The notes beneath the pieces were generated by a model. That model saw nothing but the letters and a program-made list of their open reading frames with translations, did no database searches and was not told the origin of the DNA. 64,000 bases of DNA, from positions 83,845 through 147,844 of the forward strand of contig JAQUTK010000001.1 of the NCBI GenBank assembly GCA_028709785.1. Reading direction: 5' to 3'. The first letter of the stretch is position 1. Each line of letters starts with the position of its first letter. Both the position numbers and the translations under genes were made by a program. Origin of the DNA: Bacteroidales bacterium (lineage in GTDB: Bacteria > Bacteroidota > Bacteroidia > Bacteroidales > JAQUTK01). Positions 30,598-41,357 of this stretch are shown here, piece after piece.

Positions 30598-30609
30598 AAG
30601 AAGTAATTA

Positions 30610-32634
30610 CTACCTGTTGTTGGTTTGTGTGCGTTCCTTGAGCGTTCTTTCCAGCAGAAACATTTCGTCACGCAGCTTGGCTGCCTCCTGAAATTCAAGT
30701 TTGCTGGCGGCAGCTTCCATCGCTTTACGGGTTTTATCGATTTGTTTCTTCAAGGAAGGAAGATCTTTATAGATGGCCATCGCTTCGGCGGCGGCCATCA
30801 TTTTTTCTTCTTTTTCCACTGCCATGAGTATCGGATCGTATTCCGGAGTAATTGGAGCCGGCTTGGGCTTTTTAATTGCCTGGGGGGTGATGTTGTTTTC
30901 TTTATTGTATTTGATCTGTTTCTCACGTCTCCGCTCGGTCTCGTCTATCGTCTTTCGCATGCTTTCTGTAATCTTGTCCGCGTACATGATCACTCTTCCA
31001 TGGAGATTACGCGCCGCGCGCCCTGCCGTTTGAGTAAGGGAGCGGTGGGAGCGCAGAAAACCTTCTTTATCTGCATCAAGTATGGCAACCAGCGACACTT
31101 CAGGGAAATCGAGTCCTTCACGGAGCAGGTTGACACCAATCAATACATCAAAGAGACCTTGCCGTAGTTGGTCCATGATTTCAATCCGGGCCAGGGTCTC
31201 CACATCGGAATGAATATAACGGCAACGGACACCCAACCTCTCGAGATAGGAATTTAATTCTTCTGCCATTCGTTTGGTAAGCGTAGTCACTAACACCCGT
31301 TCGTCTTTTTCTACCCGTATCGCGATCTCTTCCATGAGGTCGTCAATCTGGTTGAGACTTGGACGTACGTCTATCGGAGGATCCAACAGTCCGGTGGGGC
31401 GCACGACCTGTTCAACGACGACACCTTCACAGCGGTTTAACTCATAGTCTGCCGGGGTGGCACTGACATAAATAGTCTGTTTGTTAAACCCTTCAAACTC
31501 CTCAAACTTCAGCGGACGGTTATCAAATGCCGCAGGGAGTCTGAACCCATATTCGATGAGTGTTGATTTGCGGGAATGGTCGCCGCCATACATGGCCCGT
31601 ATCTGCGGGATGGTAACGTGACTCTCATCGATAACGACCAGAAAGTCTTTTGGGAAGAAGTCCAACAAGCAGAACGGACGAGTGCCCGGATCACGACCGT
31701 CAAAGTATCGGGAATAGTTTTCGATACCCGAACAGTGTCCGATCTCACGGATCATCTCCAGATCGTAGGTGGTCCGTTCTTCGATACGTTTTGCTTCGAG
31801 AGGTTTGCCTATTTCCTTGAAATACTCAATCTGATGTCCCAGATCAAGCTCAATCTCCTGAATGGCACGGTTAATGCGTTCCTGTGTTGTTACAAAAAGG
31901 TTGGCCGGGTAGATGTTAAACTCGTCAAAGGTCTCTTCGCGGGTAGTGGTAAGCGGATCGATGCGCTCGATGCTTTCTATCTCGTCGCCCCAGAAGATAA
32001 CGCGTATGATATAGTCGGCATAGGCAAGAAAAATATCTACTGTATCGCCCTTTACACGGAAGTTTCCGCGGTTAAGCTCCGTTTCGTTCCTGGAATAAAG
32101 GCTGGCAACCAATAGCCTGAGAAAGTGCTGACGGGTGATCTTTTGTCCTTTTTGGATGGAAATGACACTGTTGTGAAAATCTTCAGGATTGCCGATACCA
32201 TAGAGACAAGAGACCGAGGATACAACTATCACGTCGCGCCGACCGGAAAGAAGCGACGAAGTGGTGGCTAACCTTAACTTTTCAATTTCGTCATTGATGG
32301 AGAGGTCTTTCTCAATGTAAGTGCCTGTTGTGGGAATATATGCTTCCGGTTGGAAATAATCATAGTAAGAAACGAAGTATTCTACCGCATTATCAGGAAA
32401 GAAACTTTTAAACTCACTATATAGCTGTGCTGCAAGTGTTTTATTGTGACTAAGTACCAATGTCGGTCGATTTACGCGTTCAATAACATTGGCAACAGTA
32501 AAGGTTTTGCCTGATCCGGTAACACCCAGTAACGTCTGAAAAGGAACGTCAGATTCCAGCCCTTTTACCAATTGATTGATGGCTTCGGGCTGATCGCCGG
32601 TGGGCTGGTAGGGTGAGACTATTTTGAAATCCAT
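30610..32634 (-). CDS. uvrB: Excinuclease ABC subunit UvrB
   Basis: FKIVSPYQPTGDQPEAINQLVKGL, GVTGSGKTFTVANVI, SYYDYFQPEAYIPTTGTYIEKD, C-terminal UVR motif. Confidence 0.98.
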   Translation of the reverse strand: MDFKIVSPYQPTGDQPEAINQLVKGLESDVPFQTLLGVTGSGKTFTVANVIERVNRPTLVLSHNKTLAAQLYSEFKSFFPDNAVEYFVSYYDYFQPEAYIPTTGTYIEKDLSINDEIEKLRLATTSSLLSGRRDVIVVSSVSCLYGIGNPEDFHNSVISIQKGQKITRQHFLRLLVASLYSRNETELNRGNFRVKGDTVDIFLAYADYIIRVIFWGDEIESIERIDPLTTTREETFDEFNIYPANLFVTTQERINRAIQEIELDLGHQIEYFKEIGKPLEAKRIEERTTYDLEMIREIGHCSGIENYSRYFDGRDPGTRPFCLLDFFPKDFLVVIDESHVTIPQIRAMYGGDHSRKSTLIEYGFRLPAAFDNRPLKFEEFEGFNKQTIYVSATPADYELNRCEGVVVEQVVRPTGLLDPPIDVRPSLNQIDDLMEEIAIRVEKDERVLVTTLTKRMAEELNSYLERLGVRCRYIHSDVETLARIEIMDQLRQGLFDVLIGVNLLREGLDFPEVSLVAILDADKEGFLRSHRSLTQTAGRAARNLHGRVIMYADKITESMRKTIDETERRREKQIKYNKENNITPQAIKKPKPAPITPEYDPILMAVEKEEKMMAAAEAMAIYKDLPSLKKQIDKTRKAMEAAASKLEFQEAAKLRDEMFLLERTLKERTQTNNR

Positions 32635-32737
32635 TGGGAAGAGAAATTTTGGTAAAAGTACGATATATAATGGAAATAATGACTACTTTTATGGCTTTAA
32701 ACAGAAGCGAAACATAAAAAGATCACAAGAACGTATG

Positions 32738-34033
32738 ATGTGGAATGAGACAATGGAGGCCTTGAGTGCTGATGAAATGCACAAACTGCAAAGTATCAGA
32801 CTCAAGAGGGTAGTGGAGCATGTCTATGCCAATACCCCTTTTTACAGAAAAAAGATGATGGAGATGGGAATTACTCCGGATGATATCAATGATATAGAAG
32901 ATATTGTCAAACTCCCTTTTACAACCAAAGATGACTTGCGTAATAACTATCCCTTCGGACTCATGGCAGTTCCGATGTCGGAAATTGTTCGTATTCATGC
33001 TTCTTCGGGTACGACCGGGCGTCCGACAGTAGTGGGCTATACTCGCCGTGATATCACGGCCTGGTCAGAATGTCTGGCACGCTGCTTTACTGCTTACGGT
33101 GCGACAAAACATGATTTATTCCAGGTATCATATGGCTATGGCTTGTTTACCGGCGGATTGGGAGCCCATTATGGAGCTGAGCATATTGGTGCTTCAGTCA
33201 TCCCGATGTCAAGTGGCAATACACAAAAACAGGTACAGATAATGCATGACTTTGGTTCGACGGCTTTGTGCTGTACACCTTCCTATGCACTCTTTATTGC
33301 TGATTTCATCAAAGATTCAGGTGTGCCAAGAGAAGAATTCAAACTTAAATATGGTATCTTTGGAGCTGAACCCTGGACGGAAAACATGCGTCGTGAGTTG
33401 GAACAGAAACTTGAAATTAAAGCCTATGACATCTATGGTTTAAGCGAGATTGCCGGTCCTGGTGTGGGATTTGAATGCCAATGCCAGAATGGTACACACT
33501 TGAATGAAGATCACTTTTATCCGGAAACAATCGATCCGGTCACCTTTGAACCGGTGAAAGATAAAGAAGGCGAACTGGTATTTACTCATCTTACCAAAGA
33601 AGGTATGCCTTTACTTCGTTATCGCACAAAAGATCTTACCCGTCTTCATTATGGAACATGTGAGTGCGGACGAACATTGGTTAAGATGGATCGTATCCTC
33701 GGACGTTCTGATGATATGTTGATTATCCGTGGAGTAAATGTATTCCCATCACAGATAGAAAGTGTGATCCTGGAAATGCCTGAGTTTGAACCTCATTATG
33801 AGATATATGTGGATCGAATCAATAATCTGGATATCATGGAGCTTAAAGTTGAAGCTCGTCCGGATGCCTATTCAGACAATATGAACGACATTTTTGCGTT
33901 GAATAAGAAACTTTCTTCCCGGTTGAACAGTGTTTTGGGTATTGCCGTAAAGGTAAAGATCGTTGAACCCCGCTCACTGGAGAGAAGTACTGGAAAAGCA
34001 AAGCGTGTATTCGACAACAGAAAACTTAAATAA
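32738..34033 (+). CDS. paaK: Phenylacetate-CoA ligase family (aryl-CoA ligase)
   Basis: IHASSGTTGRPTVVGYTRRDI, YDIYGLSEIAGPGVGFEC, GRSDDMLIIRGVNVFPSQIE. Start chosen at MWNETMEAL (or 32735) because the listed ATG at 32624 overlaps uvrB. Confidence 0.92.
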   Translation: MWNETMEALSADEMHKLQSIRLKRVVEHVYANTPFYRKKMMEMGITPDDINDIEDIVKLPFTTKDDLRNNYPFGLMAVPMSEIVRIHASSGTTGRPTVVGYTRRDITAWSECLARCFTAYGATKHDLFQVSYGYGLFTGGLGAHYGAEHIGASVIPMSSGNTQKQVQIMHDFGSTALCCTPSYALFIADFIKDSGVPREEFKLKYGIFGAEPWTENMRRELEQKLEIKAYDIYGLSEIAGPGVGFECQCQNGTHLNEDHFYPETIDPVTFEPVKDKEGELVFTHLTKEGMPLLRYRTKDLTRLHYGTCECGRTLVKMDRILGRSDDMLIIRGVNVFPSQIESVILEMPEFEPHYEIYVDRINNLDIMELKVEARPDAYSDNMNDIFALNKKLSSRLNSVLGIAVKVKIVEPRSLERSTGKAKRVFDNRKLK

Positions 34034-34055
34034 TTACATTCAAATAGCAGCTGCA

Positions 34056-34481
34056 ATGATAGCACAACAGATTTCTGTCTTCCTGGAGAATAAGTCCGGA
34101 AGACTTACAGAGGTTACTTCTCTCTTGGGAGAAGCCGGGATTAACCTGACAGCTTTCAGTATTGCTGAAAACTCTGAGTTTGGCATTCTTCGTATGATTG
34201 TATCCGATCCCGAAAAGGCATATAAGATTTTAAAGGACGCACATTTTGCCGCTAAACTGACGGATGTACTCTGTCTGAGTTGCCCAAATACACCGGGCGC
34301 TTTGGCTAAAGCCTTGAAACTACTTTCGGATGAAGGTGTTTTCTTTGAATACATGTATGCGTTTGCCAATGGCGAAACAGCGAATGTAATCATCCGGCCG
34401 GATAATATTGAGCGTTGCATTACCATACTGCAGGAAGCAAAACTCCAATTGCTTGCTGCCAGTGATCTATATCGTCTGTAA
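34056..34481 (+). CDS. Tandem ACT-domain protein
   Basis: MIAQQISVFLENKSGRLTEVTSLLGEAGINLTAFSIAENSEFGILRMIV..; second ACT half. Follows paaK. Confidence 0.9.
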   Translation: MIAQQISVFLENKSGRLTEVTSLLGEAGINLTAFSIAENSEFGILRMIVSDPEKAYKILKDAHFAAKLTDVLCLSCPNTPGALAKALKLLSDEGVFFEYMYAFANGETANVIIRPDNIERCITILQEAKLQLLAASDLYRL

Positions 34482-34493
34482 ATAGAAGACAGG

Positions 34494-34525
34494 AAGGAAG
34501 ATAAAGAACGATCTTTGTCTTCCTT
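34494..34525 (+). terminator. Hairpin downstream of ACT gene
   Basis: aaggaagataaag-aacgat-ctttgtcttcctt stem, T-run follows at ~34535. Confidence 0.55.
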
Positions 34526-34592
34526 TCCGGCTCTTTTTTACCCTCTTCCGGTTAAAAACAATGAATTGCTTTCTCAATTCAAAGCGATTGTC

Positions 34593-34600
34593 TAACTTTG
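34593..34600 (+). promoter_or_regulatory. -7 element for bamD
   Basis: TAACTTTG with TTTC at 34569-34572 (20-nt spacer). Lies inside the listed 5' ORF extension. Confidence 0.5.
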
Positions 34601-34617
34601 CACATTATTTGCGAACA

Positions 34618-35439
34618 ATGAAAGGGAAATATTTCTATATCCTTGTTTTTCTGTTGGTTTTTACCTCTTGCGGAGAGTATAATAAGCTTCTCAAGAGCAA
34701 TGATTATAATCTGAAATATGATTATGCTCATAAGTATTATCAATCAGGAAAATATACGAGAGCGATCACTCTGTTTGAAGAATTGGCTCCTGTGTTTAAA
34801 GGAAAAGAAAAAGGAGAAGAATCGCTCTATATGTTAGCGAAGTCGTATGAAAAAAGGAAAGACTTTGTGATGGCTTCTCATTATTACACCAATTATTATA
34901 CGGCTTATCCGAAAGGAAAATATAGTGAGGATGCTCGTTATAACGCAGCTTATGCTTATTATAAAGATGTGCCGGATCCACGTTTGGATCAGTCGTCGAC
35001 CTATCAGGCACTTGAAGAGTTGCAGACTTTTCTCGAGTATTACCCAAGGAGCGAAAAAGCCGATCAGGCCAGAGAGTTACTTTTTGAATTACAGGAACAT
35101 CTCGCTGAAAAAGCATTGAACAATGTAAAGCTCTACTATAATATGGGCAATTATCTTGGGAATAATTACTTGTCTGCTATTGTTACAGCGAAAAATGCTT
35201 TGCAAGAGTATCCATATTCAAAATACAAGGAAAACTTTTCTTATTATATTCTGAAGGCAAAGTTTGCAATGGCTGAACAGAGCGTAGAGGATAAGAAAGA
35301 GGATCGTTTTCGCGATGTGATAGATGAGTATTACGCATATATCAATGACTATCCGGAATCAGTCAATCTGAACGAAGCGAAGTCGATGTTTGAGAAATCT
35401 TCGAAGAAAATTACTAAAGATACAAAAAAAGAACAATAA
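34618..35439 (+). CDS. bamD: Outer membrane protein assembly factor BamD
   Basis: MKGKYFYILVFLLVFTSCGEYNKLLKSNDYNLKYDYAHKYYQSGKYTRAITLFEELAPVFKGKEKGEESLYMLA. Confidence 0.92.
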   Translation: MKGKYFYILVFLLVFTSCGEYNKLLKSNDYNLKYDYAHKYYQSGKYTRAITLFEELAPVFKGKEKGEESLYMLAKSYEKRKDFVMASHYYTNYYTAYPKGKYSEDARYNAAYAYYKDVPDPRLDQSSTYQALEELQTFLEYYPRSEKADQARELLFELQEHLAEKALNNVKLYYNMGNYLGNNYLSAIVTAKNALQEYPYSKYKENFSYYILKAKFAMAEQSVEDKKEDRFRDVIDEYYAYINDYPESVNLNEAKSMFEKSSKKITKDTKKEQ

Positions 35440-35772
35440 ATGGACTACAAAAAAACAAATGCTCCGAGTAATACAATTACCAGAGACGTGGTAACTCTTT
35501 CTGAACCTGTTGGAAACAGATATGAGATGGTGGAAATTATTGGTAAACGCGCAAATCAGATTGCAGTTGAGATGAAGACTGATCTTCAGAAGAAATTGCA
35601 GGAGTTTGCATCTTATAATGACAATCTGGAGGAAGTATTTGAGAATAGAGAACAGATCGAAATCTCCCGCTATTACGAGAAATTGCCGAAACCTGATTTG
35701 ATTGCGATACAGGAATATATTGAAGATAAGGTTTATTATCGCAATCCGGCGAAGGAGAAAGAGAAACTTTAA
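35440..35772 (+). CDS. DNA-directed RNA polymerase omega subunit (Bacteroidetes RpoZ/RpbK-like)
   Basis: MDYKKTNAPSNTITRDVVTLSEPVGNRYEMVEIIGKRANQIAVEMKTDLQKKLQEF. Confidence 0.8.
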   Translation: MDYKKTNAPSNTITRDVVTLSEPVGNRYEMVEIIGKRANQIAVEMKTDLQKKLQEFASYNDNLEEVFENREQIEISRYYEKLPKPDLIAIQEYIEDKVYYRNPAKEKEKL

Positions 35773-35784
35773 GCAGAACCTATC

Positions 35785-36243
35785 ATGATTCAAAGAATTC
35801 AGTCTGTCTATTTGCTTCTGGTTATCTGTTTTTCCATTCTGACAGCTATATTCCCTTTGGCCGAGTTTATTGGTAAGGCCGATATGGCGGTTTATGAAAT
35901 GACAGCATTAGGGGTATATAATCTCAAGTCTGAAATGGTAATGAATACTGGCGGCTTATTGGTCGTACTTCTTGGGGTAACTCTGTTGGCTATCGTTGAA
36001 CTGTTTCTCTTTAAAAAGAGAGTTCTGCAGATGCGTCTTGGAGTATTCTCGATGTTGCTTTTGGGTGGCTTTTATCTGTTGTCCGGCTTTCTGGCTTTCT
36101 TGTTTATGGATGAACTCAAAGCAGATTTTCATATAAAGTTTGTTGCGGGATTGCCATTAGTTTGCGTGATTCTGGAGTATCTTGCTCTTAGAGCAATCGG
36201 TAGAGATGAGGCCTTAATCCGTTCCTTGAATCGTTTGAGATAA
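35785..36243 (+). CDS. DUF4293 family membrane protein
   Basis: MIQRIQSVYLLLVICFSILTAIFPLAEF, four predicted TM helices, location after bamD/omega. Confidence 0.85.
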   Translation: MIQRIQSVYLLLVICFSILTAIFPLAEFIGKADMAVYEMTALGVYNLKSEMVMNTGGLLVVLLGVTLLAIVELFLFKKRVLQMRLGVFSMLLLGGFYLLSGFLAFLFMDELKADFHIKFVAGLPLVCVILEYLALRAIGRDEALIRSLNRLR

Positions 36244-36262
36244 CGATTCACTTTTTTCTTTT

Positions 36263-36304
36263 AACAAGCAGGGCTTTCAGAGTAATCTGAAAGCCCTGTT
36301 TGTT
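36263..36304. terminator. Bidirectional hairpin terminator
   Basis: aacaagcagggctttcaga-gtaa-tctgaaagccctgtttgtt, between convergent genes. Confidence 0.85.
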
Positions 36305-36322
36305 ATTTGGTCAGAGAGGGTT

Positions 36323-37843
36323 TTACTGATGTTGTTCACGTAACAAATCGTTGACCGTTTTCACGGGATTGAATGTTTCGATGGGAACTTCCACAAAGAC
36401 AGTGTTCCAATCAGACATGGCTCCGTTCCAAAGTCCCGGAAGCTCCAGTGCTTTGAGCTCTTTGCCATTTTTTGATTTGTGGGAGATGAATCCGGTGTTC
36501 TTATCCACATAGGCCGACAAATCAAATTTCTTTCCCTGATAATCTTTGAGCGAACAAACAAGGTCAACCGGATTAAAGTGAGTTCCATTCACAAACATTT
36601 CTTTCTTGGAAGGATCGCTGAGATCGATCTGCGAACTTTCCAAGATCTGCAGAGAGATGGTGCCGTCGGTGTTAATAGTAAGAAACGGACCTCCTCCGGG
36701 TTCTCCTGTGTTCTTAACCATACCACACACACGGATCGGTCGATTCAGTTTCTCTTTCAGATAGAGTGCGAGAATCGAATCTTCCAGAACTTTCAGATCC
36801 GGGTTACGCGTATACAGTTTGCGTTGGAGGAATTGAGCAATTTCAATCATCTGTTCGCGGGTTTGCTTACCGCTGTCCAACAAGCGGATATAGTCAAATA
36901 TCTGCTCTTGTAATTCGACCAGTTTGCCGGCAATGACCTTTTTATATTTTACTGTGGCCTCCTTGAAGTTGTCGGGAACCACATTGTCAATGTTCTTGAT
37001 AAATACAATATCTGCGTTCAGATCCTTCAGGTTTTCAATCAGTGCCCCATGACCACCCGGACGGAAGACCAGTGTCCCATTTTCATCGCGGAAAGGATTG
37101 TTGTCCATATCTGCTGCGATAGTGTCAGTGCTCGGTTTTTGTTCGGAGAAGGTTATATCGTAACTCACGCCAAACATCTTTTCGTACTCTTCTTTTTTCA
37201 AAGCAGCCAGTTTTTCGAACTCAGCACGGTGTTCTGAAGAAACGGTGAAATGAATATGAATCGTGTCACCTCCTCTGGCATACAAGGCTCCTTCCACCAA
37301 ATGTTCTTCCATTGGCGTACGAGGTCCGGAAGGATAATTATGGAATTTCAATATTCCCTTCGGAAGACTTCCGTAATTCAAACCTTCGGGAGAAAGAAGA
37401 AGGTGAACGATTATCTTGTATTGTCTTGCTTCGATTAGGGTGGGTATGTCTTTTAAAACATTGGAAATACAGCAGTTGTTCAGTTCGGTGAAAAAAGCAA
37501 AGTTGCGTATTCCTGCAAAGAATGTTTTCTCAAAAGAAGTTTGAGGAGTGTCATAAGGAGCCTCCAAAAATTCAAATAAGTTTTTGAACATACGACTGGC
37601 AGCTCCGGAAGCGGGAACAAATTTTTGTATGGTTTTTCCCTTCAGCAGATACTGATCCCAGATTTGCAAACTCTCTTTCTCTTCATTCTCATTTAGTCTC
37701 AGAATTCCTTTTTCTACAGATGCCGCTCCTGCTAATTCCAGAAAACGGAAACCTTTTTTGAAACACTCCAGTTGAGCATTGATTTGCTGCTCTGTCATCC
37801 CTTTATGAGCTAAAAGGGTGCGGTCTTCTTGTGTGTAGATCAT
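36323..37843 (-). CDS. DUF4301 family protein
   Basis: QEDRTLLAHKGMTEQQINAQLECFKKGFRFLELAGAASVEKGI..., KFVPASGAASRMFKNL. Confidence 0.85.
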   Translation of the reverse strand: MIYTQEDRTLLAHKGMTEQQINAQLECFKKGFRFLELAGAASVEKGILRLNENEEKESLQIWDQYLLKGKTIQKFVPASGAASRMFKNLFEFLEAPYDTPQTSFEKTFFAGIRNFAFFTELNNCCISNVLKDIPTLIEARQYKIIVHLLLSPEGLNYGSLPKGILKFHNYPSGPRTPMEEHLVEGALYARGGDTIHIHFTVSSEHRAEFEKLAALKKEEYEKMFGVSYDITFSEQKPSTDTIAADMDNNPFRDENGTLVFRPGGHGALIENLKDLNADIVFIKNIDNVVPDNFKEATVKYKKVIAGKLVELQEQIFDYIRLLDSGKQTREQMIEIAQFLQRKLYTRNPDLKVLEDSILALYLKEKLNRPIRVCGMVKNTGEPGGGPFLTINTDGTISLQILESSQIDLSDPSKKEMFVNGTHFNPVDLVCSLKDYQGKKFDLSAYVDKNTGFISHKSKNGKELKALELPGLWNGAMSDWNTVFVEVPIETFNPVKTVNDLLREQHQ

Positions 37844-37974
37844 ATTTTATAGATTGTGATAGTGCCAATAATACGTTTTGAATGGTCAAAAGTACAAATA
37901 GTAATCTGATTTTGGAGGAGTGAACAAATAAAAAAGCTACTTTTACACGTTATTTATATCAGGAGGTAACAGAC

Positions 37975-40191
37975 ATGGAAAAAGGAACAGTGTTTACAAC
38001 AGAGGAGAGAAGTCAGCTACTGTCCAATTATAGAATAATCAGAAAGAACCTCGGAAATACGCTATCTTCCACTGATGTACGTCTGGTAAAAGAGGCTATT
38101 CGAAAGGCACAGGAAATAGGCTGCTACCAACGGAACGAATTGGGTACCCATCCGGTGGTACAACATCTTGCAACGGCAAGGATCGTAACAGAAGAGGTTG
38201 GTCTGAAGCGATCTTCTGTGCTTAGTCTCTTACTTCAGGAGACGGTAGGACATATATACCCGATCGATTATATTTCTCACCATTTTGGAGAGGATGTTGC
38301 TGTCATTGTTAAGGGACTGGTGAAGACTCGCGAACTCTATCAGAAGGGAGCCGCTGTCGAGACAGAAAACTTTCGCAAACTACTCATGTCTTTTGCTGAA
38401 GATGTACGGGTCATTCTGATTATGATTGCCGATCGTGTCAATATGATGCGCGAACTGAATCAGCATCCTGACAGTGAGTTTCGCAGAAGGGTGGCAAGCG
38501 AAGCCTCCTATCTGTATGCACCGCTGGCTCACCGTCTCGGTCTTTATGTGCTAAAGTCTGAGCTGGAAGATATCTCTCTGAAGTACCTGAACCGAAAGAT
38601 TTATGATGAGATTGCCCGAAAGCTGAATGAGACGAAGCGTTCGCGTGAAGCATATATTGCCGCATTTATAGATCCGGTCAAGAAACGACTGGAAGAAAAC
38701 GGATTGGTATTTACCATCAAAGGGCGGACTAAATCAATACACTCTATCTGGAATAAGATTCGCAAACAGAACGTAACGCTTGAGGGAATATACGACCTGT
38801 TTGCTATCCGTGTCATACTGACCTCTGCGGCGGAAAAAGAAAAAGCAGACTGCTGGAAGGTGTATTCTATTGTTACCGATATGTTTACACCCGACCCCAA
38901 ACGAATGAGAGACTGGCTGTCCGTACCTAAAAACAATGGATACGAGTCACTTCATACCACTGTGATGGGTCCGCAAGGAAAATGGGTAGAGATTCAGATC
39001 CGGACAACACGGATGGATGAGGTGGCAGAAAAAGGACTTGCCGCTCACTGGAAGTACAAAGGAATCAAAGATGAGTCTGCCATGGACTCATGGTTGAATA
39101 ACGTGCGTGATTTGCTGCAGAACTCGGAAGCCAAACCTGCCGACCTGATGGATGAGTTTAAGCTCGATCTGTATGATGAGGAGGTTTTTGTCTTCACGCC
39201 CAAAGGTGAATTGATGAAGTTGCCGAAAGGTGCGACAGTATTGGATTTTGCCTTTAATATTCACTCCGCATTAGGTTGTAAATGTGTAGGAGCAAAGATT
39301 AACGGAAAGAATGTGCCGATTAAGCATCGTCTTCAAAACGGTGATCTGATTGAAGTGCTTACAGCGCCTTCTCAAAAGCCCAAACAGGACTGGATTAATT
39401 TTGTGGTGTCCAGCAAGGCGCGAACCAAGATCAAACAATCGCTCAAAGAGGCCGAAAGCAAAGAGGCTGAATATGGTAAAGAGATCCTGCAAAGGCGTTT
39501 CAAAAACCGAAAGATTGAATATGATGATGCAGTTCAGACCCGTTTGATCAAGAAGATTGGATACAAGACGGCCACTGAGTATTATGCGGATATTGCTTCC
39601 GAAAAGCTGGATGTCAATCAGGCGATCATGCTCTATGAGGAGATGATCAAGAAGGAGACAGAAGTCGATCTGGATGCTCGAAAAGCCGAGAACTTTGTTG
39701 TTACCGCTCCCACAGAAGAGAAGACCCACAAAAAAGAGGATGTATTGGTCATCGATGAGACGTTGAAGGATATCGATTTTTCTCTTGCCAGGTGTTGTTC
39801 GCCAATCTATGGAGATGAGGTTTTTGGCTTTGTTTCTTCCCATGGAGGTATAAAGATACATCGGGTCGATTGTACCAATGCGACGGATATGATGACTCGT
39901 TTTGGCTATCGCATTGTAAAAGCACGATGGGCGGGCAAGTCCACTTCTCAATATCCGATAGGTATTCGGGTGGTTGGTCACGATGATATAGGTATTGTCA
40001 CGAATATCACCTCGATCATCTCAAAAGAAGAAAATGTGTCTGTCCGATCCATCAGCATCAACTCTCATGCCGGATTGTTTGAGGGAACGATAACGGTGTT
40101 AATCGGCGATACATCCAAACTTGACTCGCTGATCAAGAAAATCAAGACTGTCAAAGGTGTCAAACAAGTGAATCGGATTGACCGTAACTAA
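37975..40191 (+). CDS. RelA/SpoT family (p)ppGpp synthetase/hydrolase
   Basis: HPVVQHLATARIV... HD-like region, RVNMMREL, GRTKSIHSIWNKIRKQNVTLEGIYDLFAIRV, TGS and C-terminal ACT. Confidence 0.95.
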   Translation: MEKGTVFTTEERSQLLSNYRIIRKNLGNTLSSTDVRLVKEAIRKAQEIGCYQRNELGTHPVVQHLATARIVTEEVGLKRSSVLSLLLQETVGHIYPIDYISHHFGEDVAVIVKGLVKTRELYQKGAAVETENFRKLLMSFAEDVRVILIMIADRVNMMRELNQHPDSEFRRRVASEASYLYAPLAHRLGLYVLKSELEDISLKYLNRKIYDEIARKLNETKRSREAYIAAFIDPVKKRLEENGLVFTIKGRTKSIHSIWNKIRKQNVTLEGIYDLFAIRVILTSAAEKEKADCWKVYSIVTDMFTPDPKRMRDWLSVPKNNGYESLHTTVMGPQGKWVEIQIRTTRMDEVAEKGLAAHWKYKGIKDESAMDSWLNNVRDLLQNSEAKPADLMDEFKLDLYDEEVFVFTPKGELMKLPKGATVLDFAFNIHSALGCKCVGAKINGKNVPIKHRLQNGDLIEVLTAPSQKPKQDWINFVVSSKARTKIKQSLKEAESKEAEYGKEILQRRFKNRKIEYDDAVQTRLIKKIGYKTATEYYADIASEKLDVNQAIMLYEEMIKKETEVDLDARKAENFVVTAPTEEKTHKKEDVLVIDETLKDIDFSLARCCSPIYGDEVFGFVSSHGGIKIHRVDCTNATDMMTRFGYRIVKARWAGKSTSQYPIGIRVVGHDDIGIVTNITSIISKEENVSVRSISINSHAGLFEGTITVLIGDTSKLDSLIKKIKTVKGVKQVNRIDRN

Positions 40192-40298
40192 AAAGCGAAT
40201 GTGATTTCTCGTTTCAGACCAACGTATGAAGGAAAATATTACTCCGGAGGTAGTGGGGAAGGGATAGTTTGCTTACTTTTGCAGCAAGAAACGACACA

Positions 40299-41228
40299 AT
40301 GAACAAATCGCTAATTTCAACATACGGATATCATCTGCTTGCTATTGTCACAGCAGTCATTTGGGGAACTACTTTTGTATCCACTAAGATACTTATCAAT
40401 AACGGATTGCGCCCGGAAGAGATCATGCTCTATCGCTTTCTTATCGCGTACATGGGTATTGTCCTGATGGTGCCCCGACCTTTTTTTGCCCGAAATGTAC
40501 GAGATGAACTCCTGTTTGTTCTTGCCGGAATAACGGGCGGTTCCTTTTACTTTCTGGCAGAAAATACCGCCTTGCGCTACACATTGGCTTCCAATGTATC
40601 CATACTGATCAGCATCACTCCTTTGATGACGGCTGTGCTCTCTCATTATCTCTTCAGGAAAGAGCAGAAAACAGCCGGCGAACCCTTGACGCGACGTTTG
40701 TTGTACGGTTCCCTGATGGCTATTGGAGGCGTCTTTCTGGTTGTACTCAATGGCCGTTTTCTCTTGAAGGTGAATCCGCTTGGTGATGCACTTACATTAT
40801 TGGCAGCTCTTCTTTGGGCCTTCTATAGTATGGTGCTCCGAAAGTTTGGCAATCATTATTCGGCACTTTTTATTACCCGCAAAGTCTTCTTCTACGGCAT
40901 CATCACCATTCTTCCTTTCTTTGCTTTTTCTCCGATTCGAATAGACTGGAACCTCTTGACGCAACCCGTTGTTGCTGCCAATCTGCTCTTTTTATCACTG
41001 ATCGCTTCGCTCGCCTGTTATTTGGTTTGGAATATAGTGGTCAGACAACTAGGAGTTGTCTCAGCTACAAATTACATTTATCTGAACCCTGTATCTACCC
41101 TCATCACCTCTTCCATTGTGTTGAATGAACATATCACTTCAGTTGCAATCCTGGGATCGGCGCTTGTACTTTATGGTGTCTATTTCGCAAAAAGAGGATT
41201 CAGCTTTTCGAAGAAAACAAAGATCTGA
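40299..41228 (+). CDS. EamA/DMT-family transporter
   Basis: Ten-TM hydrophobic pattern; AVIWGTTFVSTKILINNGLRPEEIMLYRFL. Confidence 0.88.
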   Translation: MNKSLISTYGYHLLAIVTAVIWGTTFVSTKILINNGLRPEEIMLYRFLIAYMGIVLMVPRPFFARNVRDELLFVLAGITGGSFYFLAENTALRYTLASNVSILISITPLMTAVLSHYLFRKEQKTAGEPLTRRLLYGSLMAIGGVFLVVLNGRFLLKVNPLGDALTLLAALLWAFYSMVLRKFGNHYSALFITRKVFFYGIITILPFFAFSPIRIDWNLLTQPVVAANLLFLSLIASLACYLVWNIVVRQLGVVSATNYIYLNPVSTLITSSIVLNEHITSVAILGSALVLYGVYFAKRGFSFSKKTKI

Positions 41229-41357
41229 TTAGATTCCTCTTATCTCTTCCTCCTTTCCCGTTGTATAATGAGAATTTCCAGTTATCATAGAGGTAATATG
41301 GGAGCTTTTTTGTACTTTTGCCGACTCAGAAAAATAATCTAATTACAATATACCCGT

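Noticed and set aside
39271-39981. 236-aa minus-strand ORF inside relA/spoT
   Set aside because: Antisense to conserved TGS/ACT region; no motif.
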